Below are positions 46,181 through 58,100 of a DNA stretch of 64,000 nt, piece after piece. The stretch comes from Phyto melanocephala (taxonomy: Eukaryota; Arthropoda; Insecta; Diptera; Rhinophoridae). The position numbers and the translations under genes are program-made. Each line of letters opens with the position of its first letter. Position 1 is the stretch's first letter. The stretch is taken from contig OW799234.1 of the NCBI GenBank assembly GCA_941918925.1, positions 135,078,895 to 135,142,894 of the forward strand. The letters are read 5' to 3'. The notes beneath the pieces are model-generated. The model saw only the letters and a program-made list of their open reading frames with translations. It ran no database searches and was not told the origin of the DNA.

Positions 46181-47830
46181 GCCACGCCCACTTTTACGCC
46201 CACCTCCCATATAACGTTTTAACCAAAATTCATATAATTTCTCAATTTATATAGATCTTGGAATAATAAAGGGCTATATTGAAACATCTCAATTGAACTC
46301 ATTCGAAAATATAACTTTGACACGCCCACTATAACGCCCACTTTTCACGTTATATACCGTTAATGAAATTTAAAAGCTCATAAAACCGCCAAAATTAGAG
46401 GTATGATGATCAAATTCGCTACGTATATCCTCCTAGGCAATGTCATTACTGTGCCAGAAAATTAAGGCGCCACGCCCACTTTAACGCCCACCTCCCATAT
46501 AACGTTTTACTTAAAATTCATATAATTTCTCTATTAATAAAGATTTTGGCATTCTAAAGGGCTATATTAAAACACCTAAGTTGTACTCATTCGCAAAAAC
46601 AACTTTGACACGCCTACTATAACGCCCACTTTTCACGTTATAGACCGTTAATGAAATTTAAAAGCTTATAAAACCGCCAAAATTAGAGGTATGATGATCA
46701 AATTCGCTACGTATATCCTCCTAGGCAATGTCATTACTGTGCCAGAAAATTAAGGCGCCACGCCCACTTTAACGCCCACCTCCCATATAACGTTTTACTT
46801 AAAATTCATATAATTTCTCTATTAATAAAGATTTTGGCATTCTAAAGGGCTATATTAAAACACCTAAGTTGTACTCATTCGCAAAAACAACTTTGACACG
46901 CCTACTATAACGCCCACTTTTCACGTTATATACCGTTAATGTAATTTAAAAGCTCATAAAACCGCCAAAATAAGAGGTATGATGATGAAATTTGCTACGT
47001 ATATTCCCCTAGGCAATTTCATTACTGTGCCAAAAAATTGAAGTGCCACGCCCACTTTTACGCCCACCTCCCATATAACGTTTTACCCAAAATTCATATA
47101 ATTTCTCAATTTATATAGATTTTGGAATAATAAAGGACTATATTGAAACACCTAAGTTGTACTCATTCGCAAAAATAACTTTGACACGCCTACTATAACG
47201 CCCACTTTTCACGTTATAGACCGTTAATGAAATTTAAAAGCTTATAAAACCGCCAAAATTAGAGGTATGATGATCAAATTCGCTACGTATATCCTCCTAG
47301 GCAATGTCATTACTGTGCCAGAAAATTAAGGCGCCACGCCCACTTTAACGCCCACCTCCCATATAACGTTTTACTTAAAATTCATATAATTTCTCTATTA
47401 ATAAAGATTTTGGAATTATAAAGGGCTATATTGAAACACCTAAGTTGTACTCATTCGCAAAAATAACTTTTACACGCCTACTATAACGCCCACTTTTCAT
47501 GTTATATACCGTTAATGTAATTTAAAAGCTCATAAAACCGCCAAAATAAGAGGAATGATGATCAAATTTGCTACGTATATCCTTCTAATCAATGTTATTG
47601 TTGTGCCAAAAAGTTTAGGTGACACACCCACTTTAACGACTACCTCCCATATAACGGTTTATCTTAAATTCATGTAATTTCTCTATTGACAAAGTTTTTG
47701 GGAAAATAAAGGGCTATATTGAAATATTTAAGTTGTATTTATTAGCAGAAACTTTATTGACACAGCTACTTTAACGCCCACTTTCATTGAAAGACTACAT
47801 TTACAAAAGCATTTTAGTAGCATATCGAAG
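46181..47830 (+). repeat. 288-bp tandem array, about six units
   Basis: The landmark GCCACGCCCA (or variant) occurs at 46181, 46469, 46757, 47045, 47333 and 47621: five intervals, each exactly 288. Each unit contains CCTCCCATATAACG, a small inverted repeat TATAACG..CGTTATA around CCCACTTTTCA, and AAAACCGCCAAAAT. The units differ by substitutions without changing length. The last unit is partial. Sharing of variants between non-adjacent units points to unequal exchange or block duplication. Confidence 0.95.
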
Positions 47831-47835
47831 TTATA

Positions 47836-48451
47836 AAGGGTGGTTAAATTTTAAGGACCGATGTTGAATTTAAATAAAACACAAATTATTTAGGATATTA
47901 TTATTTCTTTTTATAATGATAATATTTGTATGGTTCAATTATGTATTTAACAAAATATTGGCCAAATGGCCCCCCCCATCCTTGGCGCCACTCCTCTATC
48001 TGATGGTCCAAAATTTTCAATGACAATATTGATGCTCAATTGTTGGGCATGACGATGAGTCGAGGTTGACTGCTCTTTTGGCACACTATCGCAAAAAACA
48101 GCAATAGTTCCCATTCAACGAAATAAGAAGGCATTCACAGATTTTCTAACATTTTATACAGACCTGTTTTGCAGAAATTTAAATATTTTTTACAATTCTC
48201 CCGATTGTGAACGAATTTGAACGATTATGTTGATCAAAAGAATTACGAAGTGCACAAAATGCATTTTGATTTGAACGCCCATTTTTATAAAAAACTTGAA
48301 TAACTTTAAAGCGTTGCTCATTTGCGTATCTTTCCACGGATCAAATTGAATAAGTTTGAGAGTGAGAAATGTCAAATGAAATGCAGAAAACAAATTTAAA
48401 GACTAGGTGTAGTTCACCTTCAACATGGGCCCTTAAAATTTAACCACCCTC
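47836..48451. mobile_element. TA-flanked MITE (GGGTGGTTAAA family), copy 2, inside HINE copy A
   Basis: Left end AAGGGTGGTTAAATTTTAAG; right end reversed GAGGGTGGTTAAATTTTAAG; both next to TA. About 33 bp of inverted repeat with few mismatches, 616 bp in all. The interior matches 17989-18677 without the SINE. The frame at 48190-48393 has no recognised domain. Confidence 0.85.
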
Positions 48452-48598
48452 TACAAAGAAAGTGATACATATTTTATTATAAAGAGATTATTCCATAATG
48501 ATTAACAAAATAATAAATATTGTGCTTTAAATGTACACAAAATTGGTGGTGGGTATAAAAGATTCGGCACAGCCGAATATAGTGCTCCTACTTGTTTT

Positions 48599-50596
48599 AA
48601 TTTAAGTAGTCGTATTGCACAAACAATAGCTTACTTATGTATGAAGTAGTTTTTTTTCTTTTAATTTACGGAAGCTAAATTTTTGTAATACTTTAAACAT
48701 TTTATTGATGTATTTATCAAGGTAAATTCATTTTCACACTAGTTTGTATTTGGAACTATTTCACAAGGTTGATTAGCTATTATTAAACATTATCTATTGT
48801 GTTTTTGAAAGTAAAAGTAAATGTCAACGACTTGTTCCTAAATAGCTGTAACATGAAGCGAAATTTTTTAGTTTCATGCATAATAAAGTAAAAAAAAAAA
48901 ACATAATTGTATATTTTAAATTCAATTATTGAGCAAAAAAGGAGAAAAATGGGAAAAACATATTGAAATTTTTGCGATTTTCAAGGCCGAGATATAACTG
49001 TAGTAAAATATGGGAAAAGTGATAAAAATTGACTATGAACAAAATAGTTCGTATGACCATCAAATTATTAATGCAACCAACTTGACAAAACGAATGATGC
49101 AGATTCAGAGAATTAAGTACCAAAATCATATGCTGCACTGTGTAAGCCAGTTATTTATAAGGGTTTGTGCAAATTCCATTTTAGCCTGCCATTTAAATAT
49201 TCTAGTTACAAACATGTTAAGTGACAATTTTTGGAAATAAATTTTTAATATAAATTTAAATGTACCTAAAGTTTCTTGCTTCTTAAATGACAAAAAATAT
49301 GTCAATCAAGCAACTTTTATTTCAAAAATATAAAACGTGCTTCTTCCATAAGCACTAGAATTTAAAAACGATTAATGGCAAAACCTTTTTCTCTAATTTT
49401 AAAAATAAATGAAACAACAAGTTTTTGTTTAAAGGAATTTATAGTTACTTGTTTACCAACTAAATGTACGTGTGTGTGTGTGTGCTATGAAAGATAAAAA
49501 TTAGATTAAGAAAAAACTACTAATTAGGAGTGACAAGGATAAACATTAAATATTTATGCTTTGAGTACTTTTATAAAAAAGGAAAAGTTGGCTTAACTAT
49601 GCCCGACACTTTGTGTGCTCTACGGATTAATACAAAAATGAAATCAACTTTATTAAAATCCAAAGCCATTCATTAACGGCAATGGTATCCCATTAGGTGC
49701 TCAGTATGGTGTGGAATTACATTTGTCCTGGGTTTAAAATATACCTGAGATGTGGTTTCAGCAGACTGTAGACCCTGCCGATATGAAAAGTTGATTGTGT
49801 TAAATTTCTAAAGCAATTCTAATAAAACCTGATATAGATTTCTTGTTTCATGCGAAATATTTGCGGTGTAATTATAAAATTATGTGCACATTACAGTCAT
49901 GCTTATGGCTTCTTCCTTTTTTAGCAGTACGTAAGGGGAAGGCGTGATTAATCTGTTTTTGGTAGGTAGGGCGGAAATTAGCGCTTATTAATTGAATAAA
50001 AGAGTCCCGATATCTTATGTAAAAATCATGCCTTTCGAAGCGCCATTAAAGCTCTGAGTTAGCGATTCAAAAAGAGATTTTTTTGAAATAAAGTTTTTGT
50101 GAATATTTTTTATGGATTTGTAAATTGTAGGGTGATTTTTGAAAGCTGTCCTAAAAAAATAGACATAAGGACTAAAACTCGAGCAATGATACCGATACTG
50201 GGTAAGGGTTAAGTCAATTATAGGTCGGTGAACAATGCGAGCTAAATATTGTGACGGGTATGTGTGACATTTTATTAAATACTTTGTTATCTAAACTTGG
50301 CCAACAAAGCAAGTTAAAAGTTTGAACACCAATTATTTCACTTACAAAGTGATATTAAGGCAATTGGTTTACCTGGTGTAGGTTACAAAAAAAAAAAAAA
50401 AACTAATAGCTTAAGGATTAGCAGTATTGTGGTGGTAAAAAATTTAATTTTTGTGCTTCACACAATGTTTTTAAGGATATATTTCTTTGTAATGTTTACT
50501 TACAAACTAGCTTGCGGAAGGCATGAAATTTGCCTAGCGAGTTCCCGCTTTAAAGCAGTACTCTTTTAGCACAAAATGCGCTTTTTGCACAACATG
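48599..50596. other. AT-rich stretch, no gene recognised
   Basis: Contains a (TG)n run at 49470-49484 and overlapping frames on both strands at 48926-49240 without domains. Nothing else supported. Confidence 0.5.
49470..49484. repeat. (TG)n microsatellite
   Basis: Seven uninterrupted GT dinucleotides. Confidence 0.85.
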
Positions 50597-51222
50597 TTTT
50601 TATACCCGCCACCAAAAAAATGGTGGGGGTATATTCATTTTGTCATTCCGTTTGTAACACATCGAAATATCCATTTTAGACCCCATAAAGTATATATATT
50701 CTGAATCAGGGTTTGATTTGATGACGATCTAGCTATGTCCGTCCGTCTGTCCGTCTGTCCGTCTGTTGAAAGCACGATAGAGGTCGCACCGAAATAGCTA
50801 GGGGGCTCAAATTTTGCCAGAATCTTTCTTATAGACAAGGTTTGTTTGGTATTGAAAATGGGCTAAATCGGAATATTAGGAAGATAGTTATAGCTCGAAA
50901 AGCAAGAGTAGGTCGAAAAAACCGTGTCCTACGAACATCGAATAAAATGGAATTGTGTCCAAACGGATTAACGTAGACTCATGAAACTTCGAATATATAT
51001 TTCCTGAGTAAAAACAATATTTTTCCCCGAAAATTATTTAAATCTATGTATTAGAAGAGGAGTTATCGATCAAAATGTACGAAAATTTATACCGCACAGT
51101 GTATTTTTCGGTATATTTAAAAACAAAAACGTCCTAAAAGCAACAAAATTGGATGTACGACTCTGAAATTTTGCACACTTTGATTTTTGGTGACGGGCTT
51201 TTTTATAACGGAAAATCAATAT

Positions 51223-51995
51223 GCCACGCCCACTTTTACGCCCACCTCCCATATAACGCTTTACCTTAAATTCATATAATTTCTCTATTAATAAAAATTT
51301 TGGAATAATAAAGGGCTATATTAAAACATCTAAGCTGTACTCATTCGCGAAAACAACTTTGACACGCCTACTATAACGCCCACTTTTCACGTTATCTACC
51401 GTTAATGAAATTTAAAACTTCATAAAACCACCAAAATTAGAGGTATGATGATTAAAATTTCTACGTATAGCCCCCTAGGCAATGTGATTACTGTGCCAGA
51501 AAATTTAGGTGCCACGCCCACTTTTACGCCCACCTCCCATATAACGCTTTACCTAAAATTCATATAATTTCTCTATTAATAAAAATTTTGGAATAATAAA
51601 GGACTATATTGAAACATCTAAGTTGTACTCATTCGGAAATACAACTTTGACACGCCTACTATAACGCCCACTTTTCACGTTATTTACTGTTAATGAAATT
51701 TAAAAGCTCATAAAACCGCCAAATTTAGAGGTTTGATGATAAAATTTGCTACGTATATCCTTCTAATCAATGTAGTTGTTGTGCCAAAAAGTTTTGGTGA
51801 CACGTCCACTTTAACGCCTACCCACCATATAACGGTTTATCTTAAATTCATGTAATTTCTCTATTGACAAAGTTTTTTGGAAAATAAAGGACTATATTGA
51901 AATATTTAAGTTGTATTTATTAGCAGACTCTTTATTGACACGCCTACTTTAACGCCCACTTTCATTGAAAGACTACATTTACAAAAGCATTTTAG
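51223..51995 (+). repeat. 288-bp tandem array, about three units
   Basis: The landmarks at 51223, 51511 and 51799 are spaced exactly 288. The last unit carries the same end variants (TTCTAATCAATG, GTGCCAAAAAGTTT) as the last units of copy A, so the array ends correspond and the difference in number arose internally. Confidence 0.95.
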
Positions 51996-52226
51996 TAGCA
52001 TATCGAAGTATCTGATGGTCCAAATTTTCAATGACAATGTTGATGCTCAATTGCTGGGCATGATCATGAGGCGATGTTGACTGCTCTTTTGCCACACTAT
52101 CGCAAAAAACCGCAGTGGTTCCCATTCAACGAACTAAGAAGGCAGGATTATGTTGATCAAAAGAATTACGAAGTGCATAAAATGCATTTTGTTTTGAACG
52201 CCCATTTTCATAAAAAAACCTGAATA

Positions 52227-52406
52227 TTAAACCTGAAAATTAATTTACAAATAATTAATTAATAATAATTAATTAATTAATTAATAATAATGAATTTTCC
52301 TGAAGATGCTACACGAAGGAGTAGCAAAATATTGAGAATTTAAATACAAAAATTGGATATTTAAATATGAAAATTTAAAAAAAGAGATCAAATAAAATAA
52401 ATAATT
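52227..52406 (+). mobile_element. Short retro-insertion with structured-RNA-like motif
   Basis: About 180 bp flanked by AAACCTGAATA on both sides (52216-52226, 52407-52417), an 11-bp target duplication absent from the matching place in HINE copy A. It contains a TAAT-rich stretch and then CCTGAAGAT-GCTAC-ACGAAGGA-GTAGC-AAAATATTG (52299-52334), which can form a perfect 5-bp stem. An A/T-rich end follows. It resembles, with different stem bases, the motif duplicated at 54855-55156. The long target duplication suggests target-primed reverse transcription. A Penelope-like origin is inference. Confidence 0.55.
52251..52291. repeat. (TAAT)n-rich tract
   Basis: Runs of TAAT/TAA units inside the preceding insertion. 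Confidence 0.8.
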
Positions 52407-52710
52407 AAACCTGAATAACTTTAACGCGTTGCTCATTTAGGTATCTTTCCACTGTTCAAATTAAGTTAGTCTGAGATTGAGAAATGTCAAATGAAATGCA
52501 AAAAAAAACTTGTTGCTTATGTGTGGTTCACCTTCAACAGGGGCCCCTAAAAATTAACCACCCTCTATAAAGAAAGTAATACATATTTTATTTTAAAGAT
52601 ATTATTCCATAGTGATTAACAAAATAATAAATAATGTACTTTAAATGTACACAAAATTGGTGGTGGGTATAAAAGATTCGGCACAGCCGAATATAGTGCT
52701 CTTACTTGTT

Positions 52711-54840
52711 AAGTAAATAAATACGTATATCGTGTTTCTAATTAAATTCCTTACAAGCCAATAATTGGGTTAATATTTATTATTTTCCATTCATTTTTTT
52801 TTTGATTCGCTTTTCTTCGAAAAACATAGTTTTTATTTTATTAATTTTAGATATGCATGTACGCTTATAGATTTGTGTTTTTTTTTCCATAAAAATATAT
52901 TAAAAATATAAAATTCGACTTTAGAAGAGAATTTGAGAAGCGAAATATTGTCCCGAATATAATTCAATTTTGCTTTAATTGTTGTTTCATTTGCAAACAA
53001 AATTCCAAAAAATTTGTATTTTCATCATTTTTAATTTAATGCGAAATTTTATTATAATGCCATCTTTAATGATGTTTCGCTAAACATTAATATTTAGTTA
53101 AAATATATTTTTTTTTTATCAAATGAAATGCACGCACATACAAGCACAAATGTGTATGTATGTGTTTATATGTGTGCATGTGCTGTAGTGTTCATGTCTA
53201 TGGATAATTTTTATAAATACGACATTTATGTTCATAATATGTTCAGAATTATTACTTTTAACATGTTTGTGTGTGTGAGTAAAAATGTATTTTCGTACTC
53301 ATGGAGAAGCATCAAAAGAAAAAAACAACAGCTTTTTGTTTTATAATAACAATGTATGTATATCTGTGGACCGTTGACAAAACAACTTCAGTCGAGATAA
53401 GCATATTTTTAGTTTTCTTAATCATTAAAGTAGGATCTTCAAGACAAATAAAATATTTTAGCTCATAGTTGGTTTTATGTATTTTTAAAAAATTTAAAAA
53501 AATTTAAAAAAATTTAAAAAAAATTAATAAAAATTATTTTTCCAAAATTTCTAATTCATTTTTATTAATTTGCGCCTTGCTGCGGCTTTTAGAATACGAG
53601 ATATCACAACAAAATTCAATTCAATTTAATTTTAATTAAATTTTTTGTTTGTTTTTTATGATTTCCTGTAAAAATATTATAAGTAAGTAAATATTTACAA
53701 ATGCGAAATAAGTTATTTTGCAAAAAGGCCATAGATTTAAAATTTGTTTGAAAGAAACGTTAATATATGTGAATTAATTATAAGAAAACCTTTAAATGCT
53801 GCTACACAAACATAAATATGTAGTTAATGAGGAAAAGGCATTTTGTTAACATTTTGCCTTTATTTAGGAGGTTTACACGAGGACTTTTAAAATGATCAAG
53901 TATTTTGCTATTTCTTTAAACATTAATACATTTGAAAGTGGAAAATCAAAAGAAACAATTTAGTTAGCTTACAACTTCACTTAATTCATTAAAATATATT
54001 AAGAATTTTAAAGTCTTTAAAAAGTTTGCTATAAATGAAAGTTTATCATCACTTTAAATTTTAAAACAAAAAAACTTTCAATTCCTTTAACATTCTGTGT
54101 TTAAGTATATTTTTAAAAATGTATAAAATGTTGCCTGGTTTCGTAATTGTGACATTGCATGTTGGAATGCTGTTCAGTTGCTCTGTGTGTTTAAACTAAT
54201 TTTCGGCTGAGAATTAAGCAAACATTTTAAGCGTTTTTATTCATTCTATACTCTAGATATATTTTTTATTATTTTTTTAGTTAATTGCTACAAAAAATGT
54301 GTTTTTTTTCATTCGAAAATACAACTTAATTTTATGTCCCTTTTAGTAATTAAGATGCATTTCTGATACATTTTAGGGCAACAGTGTTTTTGAGTGTGTT
54401 TTGTTATTGTAATGATAATAAAAACTTTTGCGCTTACTGCTACTTGCTTAACGCTTAAGTATAGGTTTGGCTGTAATTGTTAAGGTTTCCTTTATAACAA
54501 TTGAGCATTATTAAAAAAAAGAAAAAATATAATAACGTGTGAAAGAGAAAATGAGAAATATTCCTTAATAAGGACTGATTTACAAAAAAATTGTGTACCA
54601 CTATGCTTTTTAGTGGACTGCAAAAGTTCTTAAACTTTAAGATTTTTTGCACACTATAGCGCCACTAGTGTTTCGAACAAATGGCGTTTAGAATATCTCA
54701 TTCACCACCGACATCGTAATAAAATGTGGAAAAAATTACTAAAAATTATGGTTTTTGTTTGGCAAATATTGTCCTTTTTTAAAGTGTCTATTCTTGAAAT
54801 GTGGAATAAATCGGTTTTTTTTGGAATCGGTTGATGTTAA
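52711..54840. other. AT-rich stretch, no gene recognised
   Basis: Includes a short 10-bp tandem repeat (53485-53525). The plus-strand frame 53128-53346 is low-complexity and not called. Confidence 0.5.
53485..53525. repeat. 10-bp tandem repeat AAATTTAAAA
   Basis: About four units in a row. Confidence 0.85.
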
Positions 54841-54854
54841 TATAAACAAATATA

Positions 54855-55156
54855 AAATTTATTTTTGCTTTTATCGACCTTTTATTTTAAACTTTATTTT
54901 ATATTAGTTGAGCTTGAGGTCAAACAATTAAGTTTAAAATATTTGTTTATTTATTTATTTTTAAATTTTCAATATTTCGCCTACCATCGGTTGGCATCAT
55001 CAGGAATAATGATAGATTACGTTTAGTTATTATACTCATTATTCCTGATGATGCCAACCGATGGTAGGCGAAATATTGAAAATTTAAAAATAAATAAATA
55101 AACAAATATTTTTAACTTAATTGTTCGACCTCAAGCTCAACTAATATAAAATAAAG
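54855..55156. mobile_element. Inverted-dimer retro-insertion with hammerhead-like motif
   Basis: Two arms of about 122 bp (54891-55012 and 55036-55157) are near-perfect reverse complements separated by 23 bp. The whole insertion is flanked by the 14-bp duplication TATAAACAAATATA (54841-54854, 55157-55170). Read outward from the centre, each arm gives TCATTATTC, CTGATGA (55045-55051), a stem GCCAACC-GAT-GGTAGGC with one A-A mismatch, GAAA (55070-55073) and an A/T-rich stretch. The left arm continues about 36 bases further than the right. CTGATGA-stem-GAAA is the hammerhead ribozyme core arrangement, and such motifs occur in Penelope-like elements. A closing stem I is not evident here, and an extra U follows CTGATGA. 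No coding sequence. Confidence 0.6.
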
Positions 55157-55170
55157 TATAAACAAATATA

Positions 55171-58100
55171 TTTTTCGCATAAATTAAATCCTGCTGGTAT
55201 TGCAGTAATAATGATTTATTTGCGTTTTTATCTTTGTCCGATGGATTTTCAAATTATGAGAAACATTTAAATAGAAATAACATAAATTTTACCCAGTGCT
55301 GTTTACGAGTTCGCTATTTTCTGTAATTTTTATTTATTTCATTTTTTTTTAAATAATTTTTCTATTTCTATAACTGTTGTTTTTATGAAAATTATAATTG
55401 TCAATTTCATATTTAAGACAATATTAAAATTTAAAATTTTGTTACTGTTTTAAATAACTTTTAAACATTTTCTTACTTTTTGTTAGAATAGGTTTAGATA
55501 AGATTTTTATATTATTATTCTTTATATTTATAAAACCGTTTAGTCGATATTTTTATCCTTAACTTTCAACCGGGGTTTTTAAAACATTTTTTTTTTAACA
55601 AAAACCGGTTCTTTCGATTAAAAATCCAACGCGAATAAGTTCTTAAGTAAGAACTTTTTGTCGCAAATCAATTTTTTTTTTAATTAGACACCAAATTAAT
55701 AAAAAATTAGAGATTGTTTTTTTTTTTAACAAAGATCCCTAGTAAAAATTAAAAAGTACGATTTCTTTTGTAGCAAAAAATATTGTGTACACCCAGAAAA
55801 CAGACACTTCAATTTATTGCTAATCGAATGTTTGAGTTCTTGCAATCAAAGTTTTTCTTCGTAGTTATAATATATATAGTATAGTTACTATAGCAATAAT
55901 CTTAATTTTTTAATGCTGACTCCATGTTTATACTCCGACATGAAATTCTTTAGATACAATCGTAGATTCTTTATTATCACAACTAAACTATTCGATTGAC
56001 AATAATTATGGTATCCACAACAGAGTAGAGAAAAGTAAAAAGAATTTCTTACGACGACGTAAAATAATGAAAAATTTTATAAAAATCCAAAGACTTGTCA
56101 AAAAAACAACAGTTGTAGATTGAAGTATAAGCCAATAGTTCCATATGGTTTTTCCACAGATGACTGCTAAAAAAAGAAAAGTGCTACTCATTTCCCATTG
56201 CCCTAGTAAATGTATAGTCGGACTTGACGATACAAAAAAATAATAAAATTGACAGGAGTCATACCACCGCATTCGATAGCTTTTGAAATTTTATTTGAAC
56301 GAACGTTCACAATCGAACAATCGATTGCCATAATTTGGCTCCAGTACATTTAAAAGCTCAACGATATATTTGCGTGACAAGTCCTAAATGTCTGTTTTTA
56401 ATAGCAAATTGAGAACAATTTTTAAACATTTCACTTATTTCGCAAAAATAGTTTGGAATTTAAAGTGATTGTAATCGAATAAGCAAGTCATATATTAGAT
56501 CTTTGAGCGGCATAGAAAAACATATCCACAAATGTATTTAAAGTAAGCAGAACTATCTACAGTAGAATCCCAATAATTCGTGAACGAATCCAACAAAAAA
56601 AGACATGGAAAAAACCCATCTCCTAGGAGTAAATAATGTTTGTTTACATGAATTGTTTCAGATTTTTCGCATGCATTTGCATGTATTTTGAAGCACATCA
56701 TTAAAGACTAACTCTTTTGGATTGCACTTGCACTTATGATTAGAAGTCAAAAAGTGTTATACACATTGAACTGGTGCAACCTTAGAGAAATTTTCGAAAT
56801 AATCAAATTTTGATTTAACGTGGTTAACATATAAAAACTTAATAAACGGTTTTAAATTTTGAAAATTTACACAACGCTTTTATTCATGATACCAACTGTT
56901 CACAAGTTTGAACATTTCCATGTCGAATTTTATTCATGGTAACCGTGTGTATGTTAAAGACAACAAAAATAATTGAATTTACTTCACAGCCTAAGACAGT
57001 TTTCACAATTAATCCTCTTTTTCGAAATAAATGAAAGCGTTGAAGTAGCGATACTTAATTTCTTTGCTCCACTGTCAATTGCTAAAATTATGTTCTTATG
57101 TTTTCAATAATGAAAATATTCTATGAGAGTCTTCTTTGACAAATTTCAGAAAAAAAAGCCAACGCCAATTGTGAAAAAAAATTGTAAAAAAGCGTTACGT
57201 TTGTATTTTTTCAGAGCATGTGCGTTTTTAAAAGAGGTCTTTAGGAGTCTTCACAAACTTTGAATAAGAAAACGATACGAATTAACGAGGGTATAAAAAT
57301 GTATGGGATTTGTGAAAGTAAGACTTTTTCTCCATGGACAAGCTGTTTATTTCGTATTGTTAAGGGTTTTGAATTAACAGGAAGCGAATTAGTGCGGTTT
57401 GATTGTTCTATATTATTTTAAACTTTAAAAAAGTACTCGAAGTGTTAAGTATTGGACAGCAAATTTTTTACTAATTACTTATTTGTTCTTAAAGTACAAT
57501 TTTCTAGAAGAAAGTTTATTTATTTATTGTTTTCCTATCAAAATTTGTTGATCAAATGTAATCAAAAGGAGAGGCACATTAAAGTTTTTAGATTGTGCTT
57601 AAAATATATATTTTTAACTTTTTAAAATCAAAATCAAAACTTCACTGTTATTGCAAGTTTTTTTTCCACCAGTCTATGTGTTAAAGCATTTTGAGCAGAA
57701 TACTTGTTATAGAAGTGATTTCATAATCAGCAAATTCAATATTATTTTTCTCAATTAAATTAAGCGCTTTTAGTTTTTTCTTTGGCAACCTTGTACTTGT
57801 TTTCTACCGCTTCTAGTTATTTTCAAATTGCAAAAGGAAATGATTTTAACTGTGATTAATTTTATTAAACTCCCTTCACTTAAAGGTATTTTTTTTTGTA
57901 TTATTATTATTCTTAAAGTTAACAAGAAAACAAAAAAAAAAAAAACAACATGGTTGACCTCTATACAGAAACGCTAAACACATTTAGGTGTGGGTTTGAG
58001 TTATTTTCTATTTCTGTTGTTTAAGCAACTATTTTTGTTGTTGTCGTTGTTGTATTTAACCGTCTAAATAACAAAAACAAAAAAAGAAAAAGAATTAATC

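Larger units (their letters stand above)
45547..48598 (+). mobile_element. Large HINE/DINE-1-like element with 288-bp array (copy A)
   Basis: Begins TTTTTATACCCGCCACC with a short hairpin (CACCAAAAAAATGGTG), carries CCCATAAAGTATATATATTC and a GTCTGTCC octamer run (45688-45724). It ends GGTGGTGGGTATAAAAG, a perfect hairpin ATTCGGC-ACA-GCCGAAT (about 48561-48577) and CTCCTACTTGTTTT. The GGTGG/CCACC pair links the two ends as subterminal inverted repeats. Inside are the 288-bp array (46181-47830) and a MITE (47836-48451). Third HINE subfamily in the window, shared with 50597-52710. No replication/helicase gene, so it depends on an autonomous Helentron elsewhere. Confidence 0.75.
52010..52565. 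mobile_element. TA-flanked MITE, copy 3, left end deleted, inside HINE copy B
   Basis: Starts abruptly within the MITE at ATCTGATGGTCC and ends CCTAAAAATTAACCACCCTC before TA. The first 160 or so bases found in copy A are missing, and another piece near 52144 is absent. It is interrupted by the insertion at 52227-52406. Confidence 0.75.
50597..52710 (+). mobile_element. Large HINE/DINE-1-like element with 288-bp array (copy B)
   Basis: Very close to copy A over the first 600 bases (same start, same GTCTGTCC run, only scattered differences) and over the last 100 (hairpin ATTCGGC-ACA-GCCGAAT, then CTCTTACTTGTT). It has only about three 288-bp units. It carries the same MITE with its left part deleted, plus a private 180-bp insertion at 52227-52406. 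The two copies lie about 2 kb apart in the same orientation. Confidence 0.75.

Noticed and set aside
46181..47830. CRISPR-like or satellite locus
   Set aside because: Units are 288 bp without spacers and are internal to a HINE; this is an element-internal array.
56006..56272. 88-codon minus-strand frame with hydrophobic segments
   Set aside because: Composition is explained by T-rich DNA. No signal peptide logic, no homologous pattern, no context.
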